From Streptomyces sp. AC558_RSS880 (GTDB taxonomy: Bacteria > Actinomycetota > Actinomycetes > Streptomycetales > Streptomycetaceae): 64,000 bases of DNA. Positions within the stretch are counted from its first letter, which is position 1. Every line of letters starts with the position of its first letter. The notes under the pieces are model-generated. The model saw nothing but the letters and a program-made list of their open reading frames with translations. It was not told where the DNA came from and searched no databases. Below, piece by piece: positions 1 through 8,999 of this stretch. The position numbers and the translations under genes were made by a program. Location: assembly GCF_019049255.1 (NCBI RefSeq), contig NZ_JAGMUJ010000029.1:124001-188000 (forward strand), written 5' to 3'.

Positions 1-1
1 G

Positions 2-862
2 GAGGGGCGTCACTGGCTGGAACGCCTGCTGGCCCCCGGCCCGGACGGGGCACGCGCACCGGTGGTGCCGGACGCGTCGGGTACCGCGGCCGAGGGGGCA
101 CCGCCGCTGGTCGTCGGGGCGCTGGTGATGAAGGCGTGGATCGCGCTCTGCCAGGGCGACAACCCGGCGGCCGAGGTCTTCCTGGCCGAATGCCGTGCCG
201 CGGCCCGGGAGCTGCCGGACGGCCCGCCGGCGGCGCCGGTGACGTACATCGAGGGAGCGCACGCGATGCTCGTACGGGGCGACCCGGCCGGCATCGCGCT
301 GCTGGCCGAGGCGCGGGACGGGTTCCGCGCCGTCGGACAGGAGGGCGACGCCCACATGGCGACGATGCTGTGGGCCATGGCGGAGGCGTTCTTCGGTGAT
401 CGCCCCTCGGCCTGCGCGGCTCGTGACGTGTACGTCGCCGAGGCCGAGGCGAGCGCGGCCGAATGGGCCCGCACCTGGGCCCGGTGGTGCACGGGGCTCG
501 TGGAGCTGCGACACGGCGAAGCGGAGGGTGCCCTGGCCCCCTTGCACGAGGCGCTGGCGCGGCAAAGGGCCATCGGGGACAGCTGGGGACCGGTGTGGGG
601 CCTGGAGACACTCGCCTGGGCGGTGGCGGCCACCGGCGACTGCACCCGGGCGGCGTGGCTCCTGGGCGCCGCCCACCGCCTGCGGCAGGACACGGGGGTG
701 GCGTTGATCGGTCTGCGCCCCTTCCACGAGGCGCACGTCGCTGCCGAAGGGCGGGTGCGCGCATCCCTGGACGCCGACGCGTACCGGACGGCATGGTCCC
801 GGGGCGCGTCCGCCGAGGACGGTCTGCGACTCGCGCTGGACGAGGGGGCGTTCGGGGGGTGA
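2..862 (+). CDS. C-terminal part of a TPR-containing transcriptional regulator (left-truncated by the window)
   Basis: The reading frame is already open at base 2, so the beginning lies outside the window. The visible 286 residues are Ala/Leu-rich helical repeats of the TPR type found in the C-terminal half of large Streptomyces NTPase regulators (AfsR/SARP-like or LuxR/LAL-like). The closing segment with LLGAAHRLR and then a run of Ala/Leu helices is typical of those families. The protein stops where a LuxR helix-turn-helix would normally begin, so the DNA-binding domain is either at the unseen N-terminus or absent. It ends convergently with the VOC gene at 980. The family is inferred from the repeat pattern; the target genes are unknown. 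Confidence 0.6.
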   Translation, partial: EGRHWLERLLAPGPDGARAPVVPDASGTAAEGAPPLVVGALVMKAWIALCQGDNPAAEVFLAECRAAARELPDGPPAAPVTYIEGAHAMLVRGDPAGIALLAEARDGFRAVGQEGDAHMATMLWAMAEAFFGDRPSACAARDVYVAEAEASAAEWARTWARWCTGLVELRHGEAEGALAPLHEALARQRAIGDSWGPVWGLETLAWAVAATGDCTRAAWLLGAAHRLRQDTGVALIGLRPFHEAHVAAEGRVRASLDADAYRTAWSRGASAEDGLRLALDEGAFGG

Positions 863-979
863 CGCGGGCGATCGTCCTGCGGGACCTGCCTTCCTGTCCG
901 CTTGCGGCGGGTACCTGAAGCCGGGCCCGGTCTTTCCGCGGGGCGGTGTGTGTCACGGGGGCCTTTCGGGCGGTTCGGT

Positions 980-1360
980 TCAGAGGTAGGGCTTGGTGAT
1001 CATTTCGATGGCGTGGCCGGCGGGGTCGTTGAAGTAGACACCGCGGCCGCCGTGCTCGGTGTTGGTCTCGCCGGGCCGTGTCATCTGGGGATCGGCCCAG
1101 TGCTCGGTGCCGTCCGCCCGGAGGCGGGCGTAGGCCCGGTCGAACAGGTCGTCGTCGACCAGGAACGCGTAGTGGTGCATCTGGATCCGGTCGACGCCGG
1201 GCAGCTCGGCGAACTGCAGCAGTACGCCTTCGTCGAGCTGGACGTTGGTGAACGGGCCCCACGACGGCGCCTCGGGGAGTTCGAACAGTTCGCGGAAGAA
1301 CCGGGCCGACTCCTCGCGGTCGTCGGCGGGGATGATCGTGTGGTTGAACGTCACGGGCAA
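980..1360 (-). CDS. VOC (glyoxalase/bleomycin-resistance fold) family protein
   Basis: A 126-residue single-domain vicinal-oxygen-chelate protein. It opens with VTFNHTIIPADD, carries a central HHYAFLVDDD segment and ends with GVYFNDPAGHAIEMI, the usual beta-alpha-beta-beta-beta pattern with the His and Glu metal-ligand positions of the fold. I chose the TTG at 1360 because GAGGAG lies 6 bases upstream; a GTG two codons later is the alternative. It is the last gene of the streptogramin-resistance operon, 14 bases after the lyase gene. VOC proteins often bind or modify antibiotics, so a resistance or sequestration role fits the context, but the substrate is not visible. Confidence 0.8.
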   Translation of the reverse strand: MPVTFNHTIIPADDREESARFFRELFELPEAPSWGPFTNVQLDEGVLLQFAELPGVDRIQMHHYAFLVDDDLFDRAYARLRADGTEHWADPQMTRPGETNTEHGGRGVYFNDPAGHAIEMITKPYL

Positions 1361-1374
1361 GGTGAACTCCTCTG

Positions 1375-2268
1375 TCAGGAAAGCGTGTTCGGGGCGATAC
1401 GGGCGAGGGCGCCGGTCTCCAGTGCCGTCCACACGGCGCCGTCGGGGCCGAGGGTGATGCCGTGCGGCTCCGAGCCGGACGTGGGCAGGTCGTGCACCTC
1501 GATCACGCCCTCGGTGGTGATGGAGCCGACGCGGTTGCCGCCCCACTCGGTGAACCACAGGGCGCCGTCGGTGCCCGCAGTGATGGCGTGCGGCCGGCCG
1601 GCGCGGTCGGGCAGCGGGAACTCGGTGACCTCGCCCTCGGGGGTGACGCGGCCGATGTGGCCGGCGGCGATCGCGACGTACCAGACGGCGCCGTCGGGAC
1701 CGAGGGTGATGCCGACCGGTGCGGCGGCCGCGGTGGGCAGCGGGTGGACGGTGACCGTGCCGTCGGTGCCGATCCGGCCGATCGCGTCGGCCTGGTTCAT
1801 GGTGAACCACATCCCGCCGTCCGGTCCCGCGGTGATCGCGGACGGGAACGTGCCGGTGGCCGGGAGCGGGAACTCGGTGACCTCACCGTCGGTGGTGACA
1901 CGGCCGATGCGGTCGGCGGTGGTCTCGGTGAACCACAGCGCCCCGTCGGGCCCCGCCGCGATGCCGAACGGCCCGCATTCCGCGGTGGGCAGCGGGAACT
2001 CCGTGACGGCGCCGTCGGTGGTGATCCGGCCGATGCGGTGTGCCTTGTACTCGGTGAACCACAGGGCGCCGTCCGGCCCGGTGGTGATGACCGTCGGCCC
2101 GCAGTCCGGGTCGAGCCGGTGGCTCTCCGGTTCGGCGCCGGGCACGAGCCGGCCGATCCGGCCGCTGTGGACCAGCGTGTACCACAGCGCGCCGTCCGGG
2201 CCGGTGGTGATCGCGTACGGTCCGCCGCCGCCGGACACGGGGTGTTCCACGATCGACACGTCTGTCAT
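1375..2268 (-). CDS. vgb: Virginiamycin B (streptogramin B) lyase
   Basis: A 297-residue seven-bladed beta-propeller with repeated [10 protein letters not shown] blades, the length and repeat type of Vgb lyases. These enzymes linearise type B streptogramins by an elimination at the thread-like ester bond, without hydrolysis. Residues I recall as important in staphylococcal Vgb have counterparts here at nearly the same positions: Tyr18, His227, Glu267, His269 and Glu284. The ATG at 2268 overlaps the stop of the upstream acetyltransferase (ATGA), implying translational coupling. Staphylococcal plasmids carry vat and vgb side by side as well, so the pair is very likely functional resistance to both streptogramin components. 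Some Vgb-like propellers have other roles, but the vat partner argues against that here. Confidence 0.88.
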   Translation of the reverse strand: MTDVSIVEHPVSGGGGPYAITTGPDGALWYTLVHSGRIGRLVPGAEPESHRLDPDCGPTVITTGPDGALWFTEYKAHRIGRITTDGAVTEFPLPTAECGPFGIAAGPDGALWFTETTADRIGRVTTDGEVTEFPLPATGTFPSAITAGPDGGMWFTMNQADAIGRIGTDGTVTVHPLPTAAAAPVGITLGPDGAVWYVAIAAGHIGRVTPEGEVTEFPLPDRAGRPHAITAGTDGALWFTEWGGNRVGSITTEGVIEVHDLPTSGSEPHGITLGPDGAVWTALETGALARIAPNTLS

Positions 2269-2918
2269 GCGGTCACCTGACCGTGGTCGGCGGCGATGCG
2301 GGCGATGTCGGCCGGGGTGCCGGCCATGATGGTGCGGGCGTGTTCGGTGACCAGCCCGACCGGCCAGTCCCACCAGGCGGCCCGCAGGAGCCGGTCGACG
2401 TCGGCGTCGTCGAACCGCCGCCGGATCGGGCGGGCCGGGTTGCCGCCGACGATCGTGTACGGCGGTACGTCCGCGGTGACGACCGCGCCGGCGGCGATGA
2501 TGGCGCCGTCGCCGATGCGTACGCCGGGCATGACGGTGGACCGGTGGCCGAACCAGACGTCGTTGCCGACCACGGTGTCGCCCCGGCTCGGCATGCCGGT
2601 GACGATGTCGAGGGTCCGCTCGGCCCACTCGCCGCCGAACATGGTGAACGGGAAGGTGGACACGCCCATCGTCGGGTGGTCGGCGCCCGCCATCAGGAAC
2701 CGGGTGCCCGCGGCGATGGCGCAGTACTTGCCGATGACGAGCCGCTCCGGGCCGTAGGCGTAGAGCACATTGCGGTACTCGAAGTCGGTGGCGCCTTCCG
2801 GGTCGTCGTAGTAGGTGTACTCGCCCACGACGATCTTCGGTGAGCCGACCAGCGGTTTGAGGAACACCACCCGGTCATGTGCCGGCAGCGGGTGGAGGGT
2901 CATCGGATCGGGTGTCAA
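2265..2918 (-). CDS. vat: Streptogramin A O-acetyltransferase (Vat/xenobiotic acetyltransferase family)
   Basis: About 217 residues of left-handed beta-helix acetyltransferase. The N-terminal half has [12 protein letters not shown] and the catalytic-His loop MAGADHPT; the C-terminal half has hexapeptide repeats ([13 protein letters not shown]) and the closing [13 protein letters not shown] of the Vat/CatB group. These enzymes acetylate streptogramin A, and sometimes chloramphenicol, with acetyl-CoA. The start is probably the TTG at 2918: AGGAG lies 7 bases upstream and the codon overlaps the previous stop as TTGA. The ATG at 2903 is 22 bases from that Shine-Dalgarno. Coupled to vgb at the other end. 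Chloramphenicol as substrate cannot be excluded from sequence. Confidence 0.87.
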   Translation of the reverse strand: MTPDPMTLHPLPAHDRVVFLKPLVGSPKIVVGEYTYYDDPEGATDFEYRNVLYAYGPERLVIGKYCAIAAGTRFLMAGADHPTMGVSTFPFTMFGGEWAERTLDIVTGMPSRGDTVVGNDVWFGHRSTVMPGVRIGDGAIIAAGAVVTADVPPYTIVGGNPARPIRRRFDDADVDRLLRAAWWDWPVGLVTEHARTIMAGTPADIARIAADHGQVTA

Positions 2919-3301
2919 CTTCCAGCTCCTGGTGAAGTGGTGTCTGCGGGGACGGGGTCGAGGAAGCCGTATACGCGACGCAGGCGGCCCTGCTCGGTGA
3001 CCATGACGGCAAGCCCGACGATCACCGGAGGGCCGCCGTCCGGCGCCAGCTCCCACGCGAGGCGTGCCACGTCGTGGTGGCCGTCGACCTTCCCGGCCGG
3101 CCGGTACACCAGGCCGGGGAACTGCCGCTGGGCCGTGGCCACCACGTCCTCGATGGCGTCGCGGCCCTCGGCCGCCACGATCGGATCGACGTAGCCGGCG
3201 TCGTCGGTCCAGAGCTCGTCGACGAGCGCCCGGCGCCTGGCCGGATCGCGCTCGTTCCAGCTCGCCAGGTACCGCCTGGCCAGCTCGTCGAAGCCGGACA
3301 T
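2915..3301 (-). CDS. NTF2-like / SnoaL-like small protein
   Basis: A 128-residue protein with the N-terminal helix [20 protein letters not shown] and the cone-shaped NTF2 fold pattern seen in SnoaL-like polyketide cyclases and steroid-isomerase-like proteins. Nothing in the sequence fixes a substrate. It is the first gene of the resistance operon: ATG at 3301 with a GGAGGGAG Shine-Dalgarno, and its stop overlaps the TTG start of vat. Its position suggests an accessory role in detoxification or substrate binding; that is inference. Confidence 0.75.
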   Translation of the reverse strand: MSGFDELARRYLASWNERDPARRRALVDELWTDDAGYVDPIVAAEGRDAIEDVVATAQRQFPGLVYRPAGKVDGHHDVARLAWELAPDGGPPVIVGLAVMVTEQGRLRRVYGFLDPVPADTTSPGAGS

Positions 3302-3337
3302 CGTCGATCTCCCTCCGCCGTCGTGCCCTGTTCCACC

Positions 3338-3365
3338 ACGCTACGGCCGGGAGCCGGGGGCGGAA
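3338..3365 (-). promoter_or_regulatory. Candidate promoter of the streptogramin-resistance operon
   Basis: Reading the minus strand, TTCCGC (3365-3360) and TAGCGT (3343-3338) are separated by 16 bases and lie about 37 bases before the first ATG. The boxes are acceptable but not strong matches to a vegetative Streptomyces promoter. Confidence 0.35.
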
Positions 3366-3389
3366 TCCGTCACGCCCCGGTCATCCGGT

Positions 3390-3402
3390 CCGGGAATCCC
3401 GG
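3390..3402. promoter_or_regulatory. Near-perfect palindrome in the divergent intergenic region
   Basis: CCGGGAATCCCGG is symmetric apart from its central base. It sits between the divergent operon and the LAL regulator, 22 bases before the regulator start, where an autoregulatory operator would be expected. Confidence 0.25.
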
Positions 3403-3424
3403 TCGGCTTAAGTACTCTCGCCAG

Positions 3425-6148
3425 GTGTTGCACGGACGGAGTCACGAGATATCAGTCATCGACCGCTTGCTGGCGGACTGCCGGACCGGTCGCAGCGGTT
3501 GCCTGCTCATCACCGGGGAGCCGGGCATGGGCAAGACCGCGCTGATGGAGTACGCGGCGTCGGCGGCCGACGGGCTGCGGGTCCTGCGCGGCACCGCGAT
3601 CGAGTCCGAGGCCCATCTGCCGTTCGCCGGCCTGCACCTGCTGCTGCGACCCGCTCTCGACCGGACCGACGCCCTCCCCGCACCGCAGGCGCGTGCCCTG
3701 CGCGGGGCCTTCGGCCTCGCCCCGGCCGAACCGGGCGACCGTATGCTCGTCGGTCTCGCCGTCCTCTCCCTCCTCGCCGAATTCGCCGACGGCGGGCCCG
3801 TCCTGTGCCTCGTCGACGACGCGCAGTGGCTGGACCGGGCGTCGGCCGAGGCCCTGCTGTTCGCCGCGCGGCGGCTCGACGCCGAGGGCACGGCGCTCAT
3901 CATCACCGCCCGGACCGGCTTCGACGCCCCCGGACTCGCCCCCATGCCGCTGACGGGGCTCGACGCGCCCGCCGCCGCCGGACTGCTGGCCGAGCACGCC
4001 GCCACGCTGTCCCCCGCCAACCGGTACCGGGTACTGGCCGAAGCCCAGGGCAACCCGCTCGCCCTCCTCGAACTGCCGGTCGCTCTCGCCGCCGGCCGGC
4101 CGGTCGCCGTCGGCCAGGCCCTGCCCATGACCGACACGGTCCAGGCGGCGTTCCTCCACCGGGTACGGCGGCTGCCCGAGCCGAGCAGGCACCTGCTGCT
4201 CGTCGCGGCCGCCGAGGACACCGGTGACCGCGACGTCGTCCTGCGCGCGGCCGCCCCTCTCGGCTGCCGCCCCACGGACCTGGTGCCCGCGGAAACGGCG
4301 GGGCTGCTCCGGGTGGACAACCACACCGTGCGCTTCCGCCACCCCCTCGTGCGGTCGGCCGTCTACCAGGCGGCGCCGGTCAGCCTCCGCCTCGTGGTGC
4401 ACACGGCCCTCGCCGAAGCCCTCCACCGGCCGGAGGACGCCGACCGGCGCGCCTGGCACCACGCCGTGGTGGCCACCGGCCCCGACGAGCAGGTGGCCGC
4501 GGAACTGGAGGGCACCGCCCGACGGGCCACCGAACGAAGCGGATACGCCGCCGCGGCGGCGGCCTACGAACGGGCCGCACAGCTGACGGAGCCCGGCACG
4601 GACCGGGCCCGCCGACTCGTGCTGGCGGCGGAGGCGATCGCCGAGGAAGGCGACATCGACCGCATGGTGGAGCTCGCCCGGCACGGCGCCGCGAGCACCG
4701 ACGACCCGGCCCTGACCGTGCGCGCCATCCGGGTCCGCGCCGCCGCGGCGTTCCACCACGGCTTGCTCCGCACGGCCCGCCGGTCGCTGACCGAGGCGGC
4801 CGAGCTGACCCGGGCCGACGACCCGGCGCTGGCCGCCCACATGATGCTCGACGCGGTGCACGCCGCCTGGTACCTCGGGAAGGACGAGATCGCGGACACC
4901 GCGGACCGGCTGGACTCCCTGCCGTTGCCGCCCGACGATCCGCTCACCCACGTGGCCCGTCTGCTGACCTGGGTGGTGCGGTCCGCGACCGGCCAGGGGG
5001 ACCGGGATCCCGAGACCCTCACACGACGCGTCGCGGCCGCCGAACGGACCGGATTCGGCGGCCCGCACGACACGATCCTGGTCGGAGCCACCAGTCTCCA
5101 GGCCGTCGGCCGGGACACCGAGGCACACCGGGTGGCCGGCGAGCTCCTCGCCCAGTGCCGTGACCGTGGACGGATCGGCCGGACGCCGCCCGTGCTGGCG
5201 TGTGTCGCCCGCTCGTCGGCCTTCCTCGGCCGTCACACCGACGCCCGGGACGAGGCGACCGAGGCGCTGCACATCGCCCAGGAGCTCGGACACCGGCAGT
5301 GGACCGCCGAGATCAGCGGCGTGCTGGCCTACCTGGCCGCGGTGGCGGGCGACGAGCGACGCTGCCATGCCTTCGCCGACGACGCGCTCGCCGCGCCGGA
5401 GCCCGGCGCGGCCCCGCCCGGCATGTCCTGGGCACACTGGGCACTGGCCCTGCTCGACCTCGGCCACGCCCGATGGGAGTCCGCCCGCACCCGTCTGGCC
5501 GCCCTGCACACCGGACCCGTGAGCCATCAGCTTCCCGGCCTGCGCAGCATTCCCGACCTGGTCGAGGCGGCGGTGCGGCTCGGCCGGCCGGCCGACGCCC
5601 GTGAGCCGCTCGCACGGCTCACGGACTGGGCGCACGACGCCGCGCAGCCGTGGATCGACGCGCACGTCCAACGCTGCCGCGCGCTGCTCGCGCCGGAGGC
5701 GGACGCCGCGGAGCTGTACCGGGCCGCGTTGCGGCTGCACCCCGACGACCGGCAGTTCGAACGCGCGCGAACCGCTCTCCTCTACGGCGAATGGCTGCGC
5801 CGCACGCGCCGCAAGTCCGAGGCCAGGACCCAACTCCGCGACGCGTTCGAGACCTTCCGGAGGCTCGGCGCCACGCCCTGGGCGGAACGGGCCCGCGCCG
5901 AGCTCGACGCGACCGGCGAAGTCGTGTCCGCGCCCGAGGACGCGGGCGGAGCCCTGTCCGTGCTCACCTCGCAGGAACGGAAGATCATCCGGCTGGCCGC
6001 ACGCGGCCTGTCCAACCGGGACATCGCCGCGCAGCTCTTCCTCAGCCCGCGCACCGTCGGGTACCACCTCTACAAGGCGTTCCCCAAACTCGGCGTCACC
6101 GCACGGACCGAACTCGCCGCCCTCACCCTCACCGATGCCGCACCATGA
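3425..6148 (+). CDS. Large ATP-binding LuxR-family (LAL) transcriptional regulator
   Basis: About 907 residues, the usual LAL length. Domain order: AAA-type NTPase with Walker A GEPGMGKTA (about residues 31-39) and Walker B LCLVDDAQWLD (about 125-136); a long TPR-like helical region; and a C-terminal LuxR HTH (about 846-905) with LTSQERKIIRLAARGLSNRD and RTVGYHLYKAFPKLGV. Upstream in-frame starts overlap the divergent gene, so I take the GTG at 3425. It has no Shine-Dalgarno, and a TAAGTA-like -10 lies just before it, so the mRNA may be leaderless. It is divergent from the vat-vgb operon across about 120 bases and is the obvious candidate to control it, probably by sensing the antibiotic or a linked signal. 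Confidence 0.85.
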   Translation: MLHGRSHEISVIDRLLADCRTGRSGCLLITGEPGMGKTALMEYAASAADGLRVLRGTAIESEAHLPFAGLHLLLRPALDRTDALPAPQARALRGAFGLAPAEPGDRMLVGLAVLSLLAEFADGGPVLCLVDDAQWLDRASAEALLFAARRLDAEGTALIITARTGFDAPGLAPMPLTGLDAPAAAGLLAEHAATLSPANRYRVLAEAQGNPLALLELPVALAAGRPVAVGQALPMTDTVQAAFLHRVRRLPEPSRHLLLVAAAEDTGDRDVVLRAAAPLGCRPTDLVPAETAGLLRVDNHTVRFRHPLVRSAVYQAAPVSLRLVVHTALAEALHRPEDADRRAWHHAVVATGPDEQVAAELEGTARRATERSGYAAAAAAYERAAQLTEPGTDRARRLVLAAEAIAEEGDIDRMVELARHGAASTDDPALTVRAIRVRAAAAFHHGLLRTARRSLTEAAELTRADDPALAAHMMLDAVHAAWYLGKDEIADTADRLDSLPLPPDDPLTHVARLLTWVVRSATGQGDRDPETLTRRVAAAERTGFGGPHDTILVGATSLQAVGRDTEAHRVAGELLAQCRDRGRIGRTPPVLACVARSSAFLGRHTDARDEATEALHIAQELGHRQWTAEISGVLAYLAAVAGDERRCHAFADDALAAPEPGAAPPGMSWAHWALALLDLGHARWESARTRLAALHTGPVSHQLPGLRSIPDLVEAAVRLGRPADAREPLARLTDWAHDAAQPWIDAHVQRCRALLAPEADAAELYRAALRLHPDDRQFERARTALLYGEWLRRTRRKSEARTQLRDAFETFRRLGATPWAERARAELDATGEVVSAPEDAGGALSVLTSQERKIIRLAARGLSNRDIAAQLFLSPRTVGYHLYKAFPKLGVTARTELAALTLTDAAP

Positions 6149-6257
6149 CGCCATCCCTGGCCCTGGCATCGTCCTTCGGCGCAGCCCTCCTCGACTCCGT
6201 TACCGGGCCCCTCCGTCGACCCTCGCGAGCGATCGGGGTCCCTGGGCGGTTCCGGCG

Positions 6258-6298
6258 GGCCGGGGCGGCTCCGGTTCGTCTCCGGAGCCGCCCCGGCC
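6258..6298. terminator. Bidirectional terminator between the LAL and lysyl-oxidase-like genes
   Basis: A perfect 17-bp stem (6258-6274 with 6282-6298) around a 7-base loop, very GC rich, placed between two convergent genes. Confidence 0.85.
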
Positions 6299-6310
6299 GT
6301 CAGAGGCGGG

Positions 6311-8074
6311 TCAGTTGGCGTCCACCAGGTGGTGCGGGGGGACCGTCACCGTACGGGCGCCCTTCTCGCCGCCCAGGACGACCTCCCGCAGCGCGCTGTT
6401 GTTGCTGTGGTCGGTCTCCTTGAGCCGGTTCTCCGGGTTGGCGAGGACCTGGATGTAGTACGTGCCGTTCGGCAGGTCCGTGATGTCGAAGGACTGGCCG
6501 GGCAGGTCCTGGGTGTAGGTGTCACCGGAGCCGACGTCGAGCGCCTCGCGGACGGAGATGGAGTTCTCCTGGCCGCACGCGGTGGACAGGTCCGTGTTGT
6601 CCGGGTGCCAGTCGGCGTTCTTCACCGTGTAGTCGACGGCGTCGGTGTTGGCCAGGCAGAATGCCTCCTTGCCGCTGCGCACCGTCTCCTTCTGGTCGGC
6701 CGTCAGCAGCCGGTAACTGGCGAAGTCCAGGAAGTGCCAGTGCTCGTGGCCGGGACGCGGGTCCCACTCCATGCCGCCGGTCGGGGTGTATCCGACCTGC
6801 TTGCCGTCGGCGTCGTAGAAGTACTGGTAGGCGTCCATCACCTCCTTGCCCGGGGAGCGGAAGCCGTCCACGACGAGCTTGGCCGGACCCGCGTTCCACA
6901 CGTTGGCGCTGAAGGCGAGGTAGTCCTTGCCGGGCACCTCCTCGTAGCCGTCGCTGACGGTGATGCCGAACGCGGGCAGCGAGCGCAGGTCGGGCTTCGG
7001 CACGTCGGGAACGGACGCCTTGCCTGCGGGCCGCTTCGCGTTGGGCTGGGCGCCCGGTGCCTGCCGCGAACCGTCGGTCTGCCCGGTACTGTCACCGACC
7101 TCGGCGGTGGCGAGGGCCTGCCGCCCCAGGGACTTCCTCTTCAGCGCCCACGGCAGGGCGGGCGGAGCCGACGGATAGGGTCCGTGGCCGGCGTTGTACG
7201 AGGGGCCGGCGCCGCTCGTCACGGCGCCGGGGGCCGGGGTGTCCGCGGCGGCCCCGTGCTGCGCGTGCGCCCCGTGCTGCGCGTGCGCGTCGTGCTGCGC
7301 GTGGGCGCTGTGCCCGGAGGCGGTGGTCTTCGCCGAGCTGCGGGCGCCGGCACTCTCCTCTTCTTCCCAACTCCGCTCGCGGACGACCACCTTGACGGTC
7401 TGCGGCTTGTCGGCGATGCCGAAGAGATCACGGTACTTCTTGGCCACGTTGATCTCGGCGGTGTAGGTGCCGGCGTCCAGCTGGGCCGCCTCGGTGTAGT
7501 GCCCCGAGTAGGTGTTGGACGCCCAGCCGTTCTCGACGCCCCACACCGAACCGAGGGTGAAGGGGTTCGTCGGACAGCTCTCCGGATACTTCGAGTTGGC
7601 GGGGGCGTCCGGCCGGACCCGCCCCGAGGCGTTGTTGGGGCAGAACGCCTCGGTCTTCTCCAGCACCGTCGAGCCGGCCGCGTCGGTGAGGGTGATCTGC
7701 GTGAAGTCCGGCAGGCCGGCGAAGTCGTTCACGAGCCCGGCGGGGAGCGTTTTGATCCGGGTCTTCTTCCCGTTCCGGAGGATCTGCTGGGCGACGACCG
7801 GGTCCTTGTAGGACTTCCGGGTCACCTTGAGCTCGAAGGCGCCGTTCTCGGAGGTGAGGTACGTCCCGAGGTCGAGATAGACCCCGGGATCCTCCTTCCA
7901 GGAGTCGAGCGTGACGGAGGTGGACGCGGCGATCAGGCTGAGCTTCGGCGTCGGCTCCTCGGACTTCGCGTCGGGCGCGGCGGCGACGACGCCCGCGACC
8001 ACGGCGATGGCCGCGGCGACGGCGAGGGAGGGGCGGGTCAGGCGGCTGGGGCGGCCCTTTGGGAGTCTGGTCAT
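6311..8074 (-). CDS. Secreted lysyl-oxidase-like copper amine oxidase
   Basis: A 587-residue secreted protein. Residues 1-37 form a signal peptide (basic start, then AAAIAVVAGVVAAAP). The C-terminal third carries the lysyl-oxidase core: a WDPRPGHEHWHFLDF segment matches the copper-binding His cluster of the family, followed by YRLLTADQ and a PNGTYYIQVLANP strand. Lysyl oxidases deaminate peptidyl-lysine to aldehydes that crosslink proteins. Between the N-terminal domain and the catalytic domain is a low-complexity linker with three His-rich 6-residue repeats (DNA 7251-7304). Start ATG at 8074 follows GAGGA. The gene stands alone between a terminator and a divergent promoter region. Activity is inferred from the motif only. 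Confidence 0.8.
   Translation of the reverse strand: MTRLPKGRPSRLTRPSLAVAAAIAVVAGVVAAAPDAKSEEPTPKLSLIAASTSVTLDSWKEDPGVYLDLGTYLTSENGAFELKVTRKSYKDPVVAQQILRNGKKTRIKTLPAGLVNDFAGLPDFTQITLTDAAGSTVLEKTEAFCPNNASGRVRPDAPANSKYPESCPTNPFTLGSVWGVENGWASNTYSGHYTEAAQLDAGTYTAEINVAKKYRDLFGIADKPQTVKVVVRERSWEEEESAGARSSAKTTASGHSAHAQHDAHAQHGAHAQHGAAADTPAPGAVTSGAGPSYNAGHGPYPSAPPALPWALKRKSLGRQALATAEVGDSTGQTDGSRQAPGAQPNAKRPAGKASVPDVPKPDLRSLPAFGITVSDGYEEVPGKDYLAFSANVWNAGPAKLVVDGFRSPGKEVMDAYQYFYDADGKQVGYTPTGGMEWDPRPGHEHWHFLDFASYRLLTADQKETVRSGKEAFCLANTDAVDYTVKNADWHPDNTDLSTACGQENSISVREALDVGSGDTYTQDLPGQSFDITDLPNGTYYIQVLANPENRLKETDHSNNSALREVVLGGEKGARTVTVPPHHLVDAN
7251..7304 (-). repeat. 18-bp x3 tandem repeat encoding His-rich AHAQHG/D units
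   Basis: Units 7251-7268 and 7269-7286 are identical and 7287-7304 differs at four positions. They encode AHAQHG or AHAQHD in the linker of the lysyl-oxidase-like protein, giving a cluster of histidines that could bind copper. Confidence 0.9.
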
Positions 8075-8505
8075 CAGTCCTCGTGCTTCCGGCTTTTGAG
8101 TGCGTCATGGAACGTGGACGATCAGCACGACCCCAACTGGCTTGCGGAGCCGCGGTGTTCGGATCATGAGAGGCCGCTGGGCACCCTCCGGGTTGTCTCT
8201 GCTCACCCGGACGGCCCCCAGTTTGTCCGAAAAGCGCTTACCGGCTGCCGGACTTGGCTTACGTCCATGCGGAGTCCACCTGGAACAGGGCCGGGAACAT
8301 CCAGCACATGGCGTGCGTGGATCGCGCCGGAGACGTACGCCGCGGAGCCGTACCGGGCCGCCCGGACGCCACGACGGTACGGGTTCCGGCTCGCGTCCGG
8401 CTCGGTTCCGTCGCCGCCGAGACGCGTTTTTACGTTGCCAACCGGTGTGCCCGAGTGGACAGTTGATAACTCCAGCACCGCGTTCGCACCTGAAGGGCAG
8501 CAGAG
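8075..8505. promoter_or_regulatory. Divergent intergenic region, 431 bases
   Basis: Separates the lysyl-oxidase-like gene from the EACC1-like gene and must hold both promoters. I see no convincing operator or RNA structure and no supported coding sequence. The EACC1 Shine-Dalgarno (GAAGGG, 8492-8497) lies at its right end. Confidence 0.5.
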
Positions 8506-8997
8506 ATGAGAGTGACACTGGCCGTCGACGCCGGGGACGCGGCCGGGGCTTTGGACGATCTCTATGCGTGGCTTCGCCAGGACCCGGATCTGCGCGTGCT
8601 CGTCCGCCGGGAGGTTTCCGCCACGCCGCCGAGCGGGGCCATGGGCGCGCTGGGGGAGTTGGTCTCGCTGCTGCTGGCTCCCGGCGGTCCGACGGCGGCG
8701 CTGGGGGCGGCCGTCGTGGTGTGGCTGCAGGGCCGTCGGGGCACTCAGACCGTCACCCTCAGCCTGCCGGACGGTACCCAGGTCGTGGTCTCCTCGGAGA
8801 AGGTGCGCGGCCTGACCGCCGAAGGCGCCAGTGAGCTGGCCGAACAGGTCGCCGCGGCGCTCCGGCAGGACCGGCACCCACCGGCGGCGCAGGGAACGCA
8901 GGGAACGCAGAGGCCGCGGGAAACACAAGGCGTCCAGGAGACACGGGGCACGGCGGAGGACGACGGCCGCGTCGGTCCCTCGCGAGACGCGGGCTGA
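8506..8997 (+). CDS. Effector-associated constant component 1 (EACC1)-like protein
   Basis: A 163-residue protein. The N-terminal part has LDDLYAWLRQDPDLR, followed by a hydrophobic stretch (GALGELVSLLLAPGGPTAA and AAVVVWLQGR) and a final beta-rich part with VTLSLPDGTQVVV. This order matches the EACC1 family described by the Aravind group as the constant partner of NTP-dependent conflict effectors in multicellular bacteria. The last 40 residues are a low-complexity tail rich in QGTQ/ETQ. It ends two bases before the caspase-STAND gene, so the two are co-transcribed. EACC1 is thought to link or position the effector, possibly at the membrane; its exact activity is unknown. Confidence 0.75.
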   Translation: MRVTLAVDAGDAAGALDDLYAWLRQDPDLRVLVRREVSATPPSGAMGALGELVSLLLAPGGPTAALGAAVVVWLQGRRGTQTVTLSLPDGTQVVVSSEKVRGLTAEGASELAEQVAAALRQDRHPPAAQGTQGTQRPRETQGVQETRGTAEDDGRVGPSRDAG

Positions 8998-8999
8998 CC

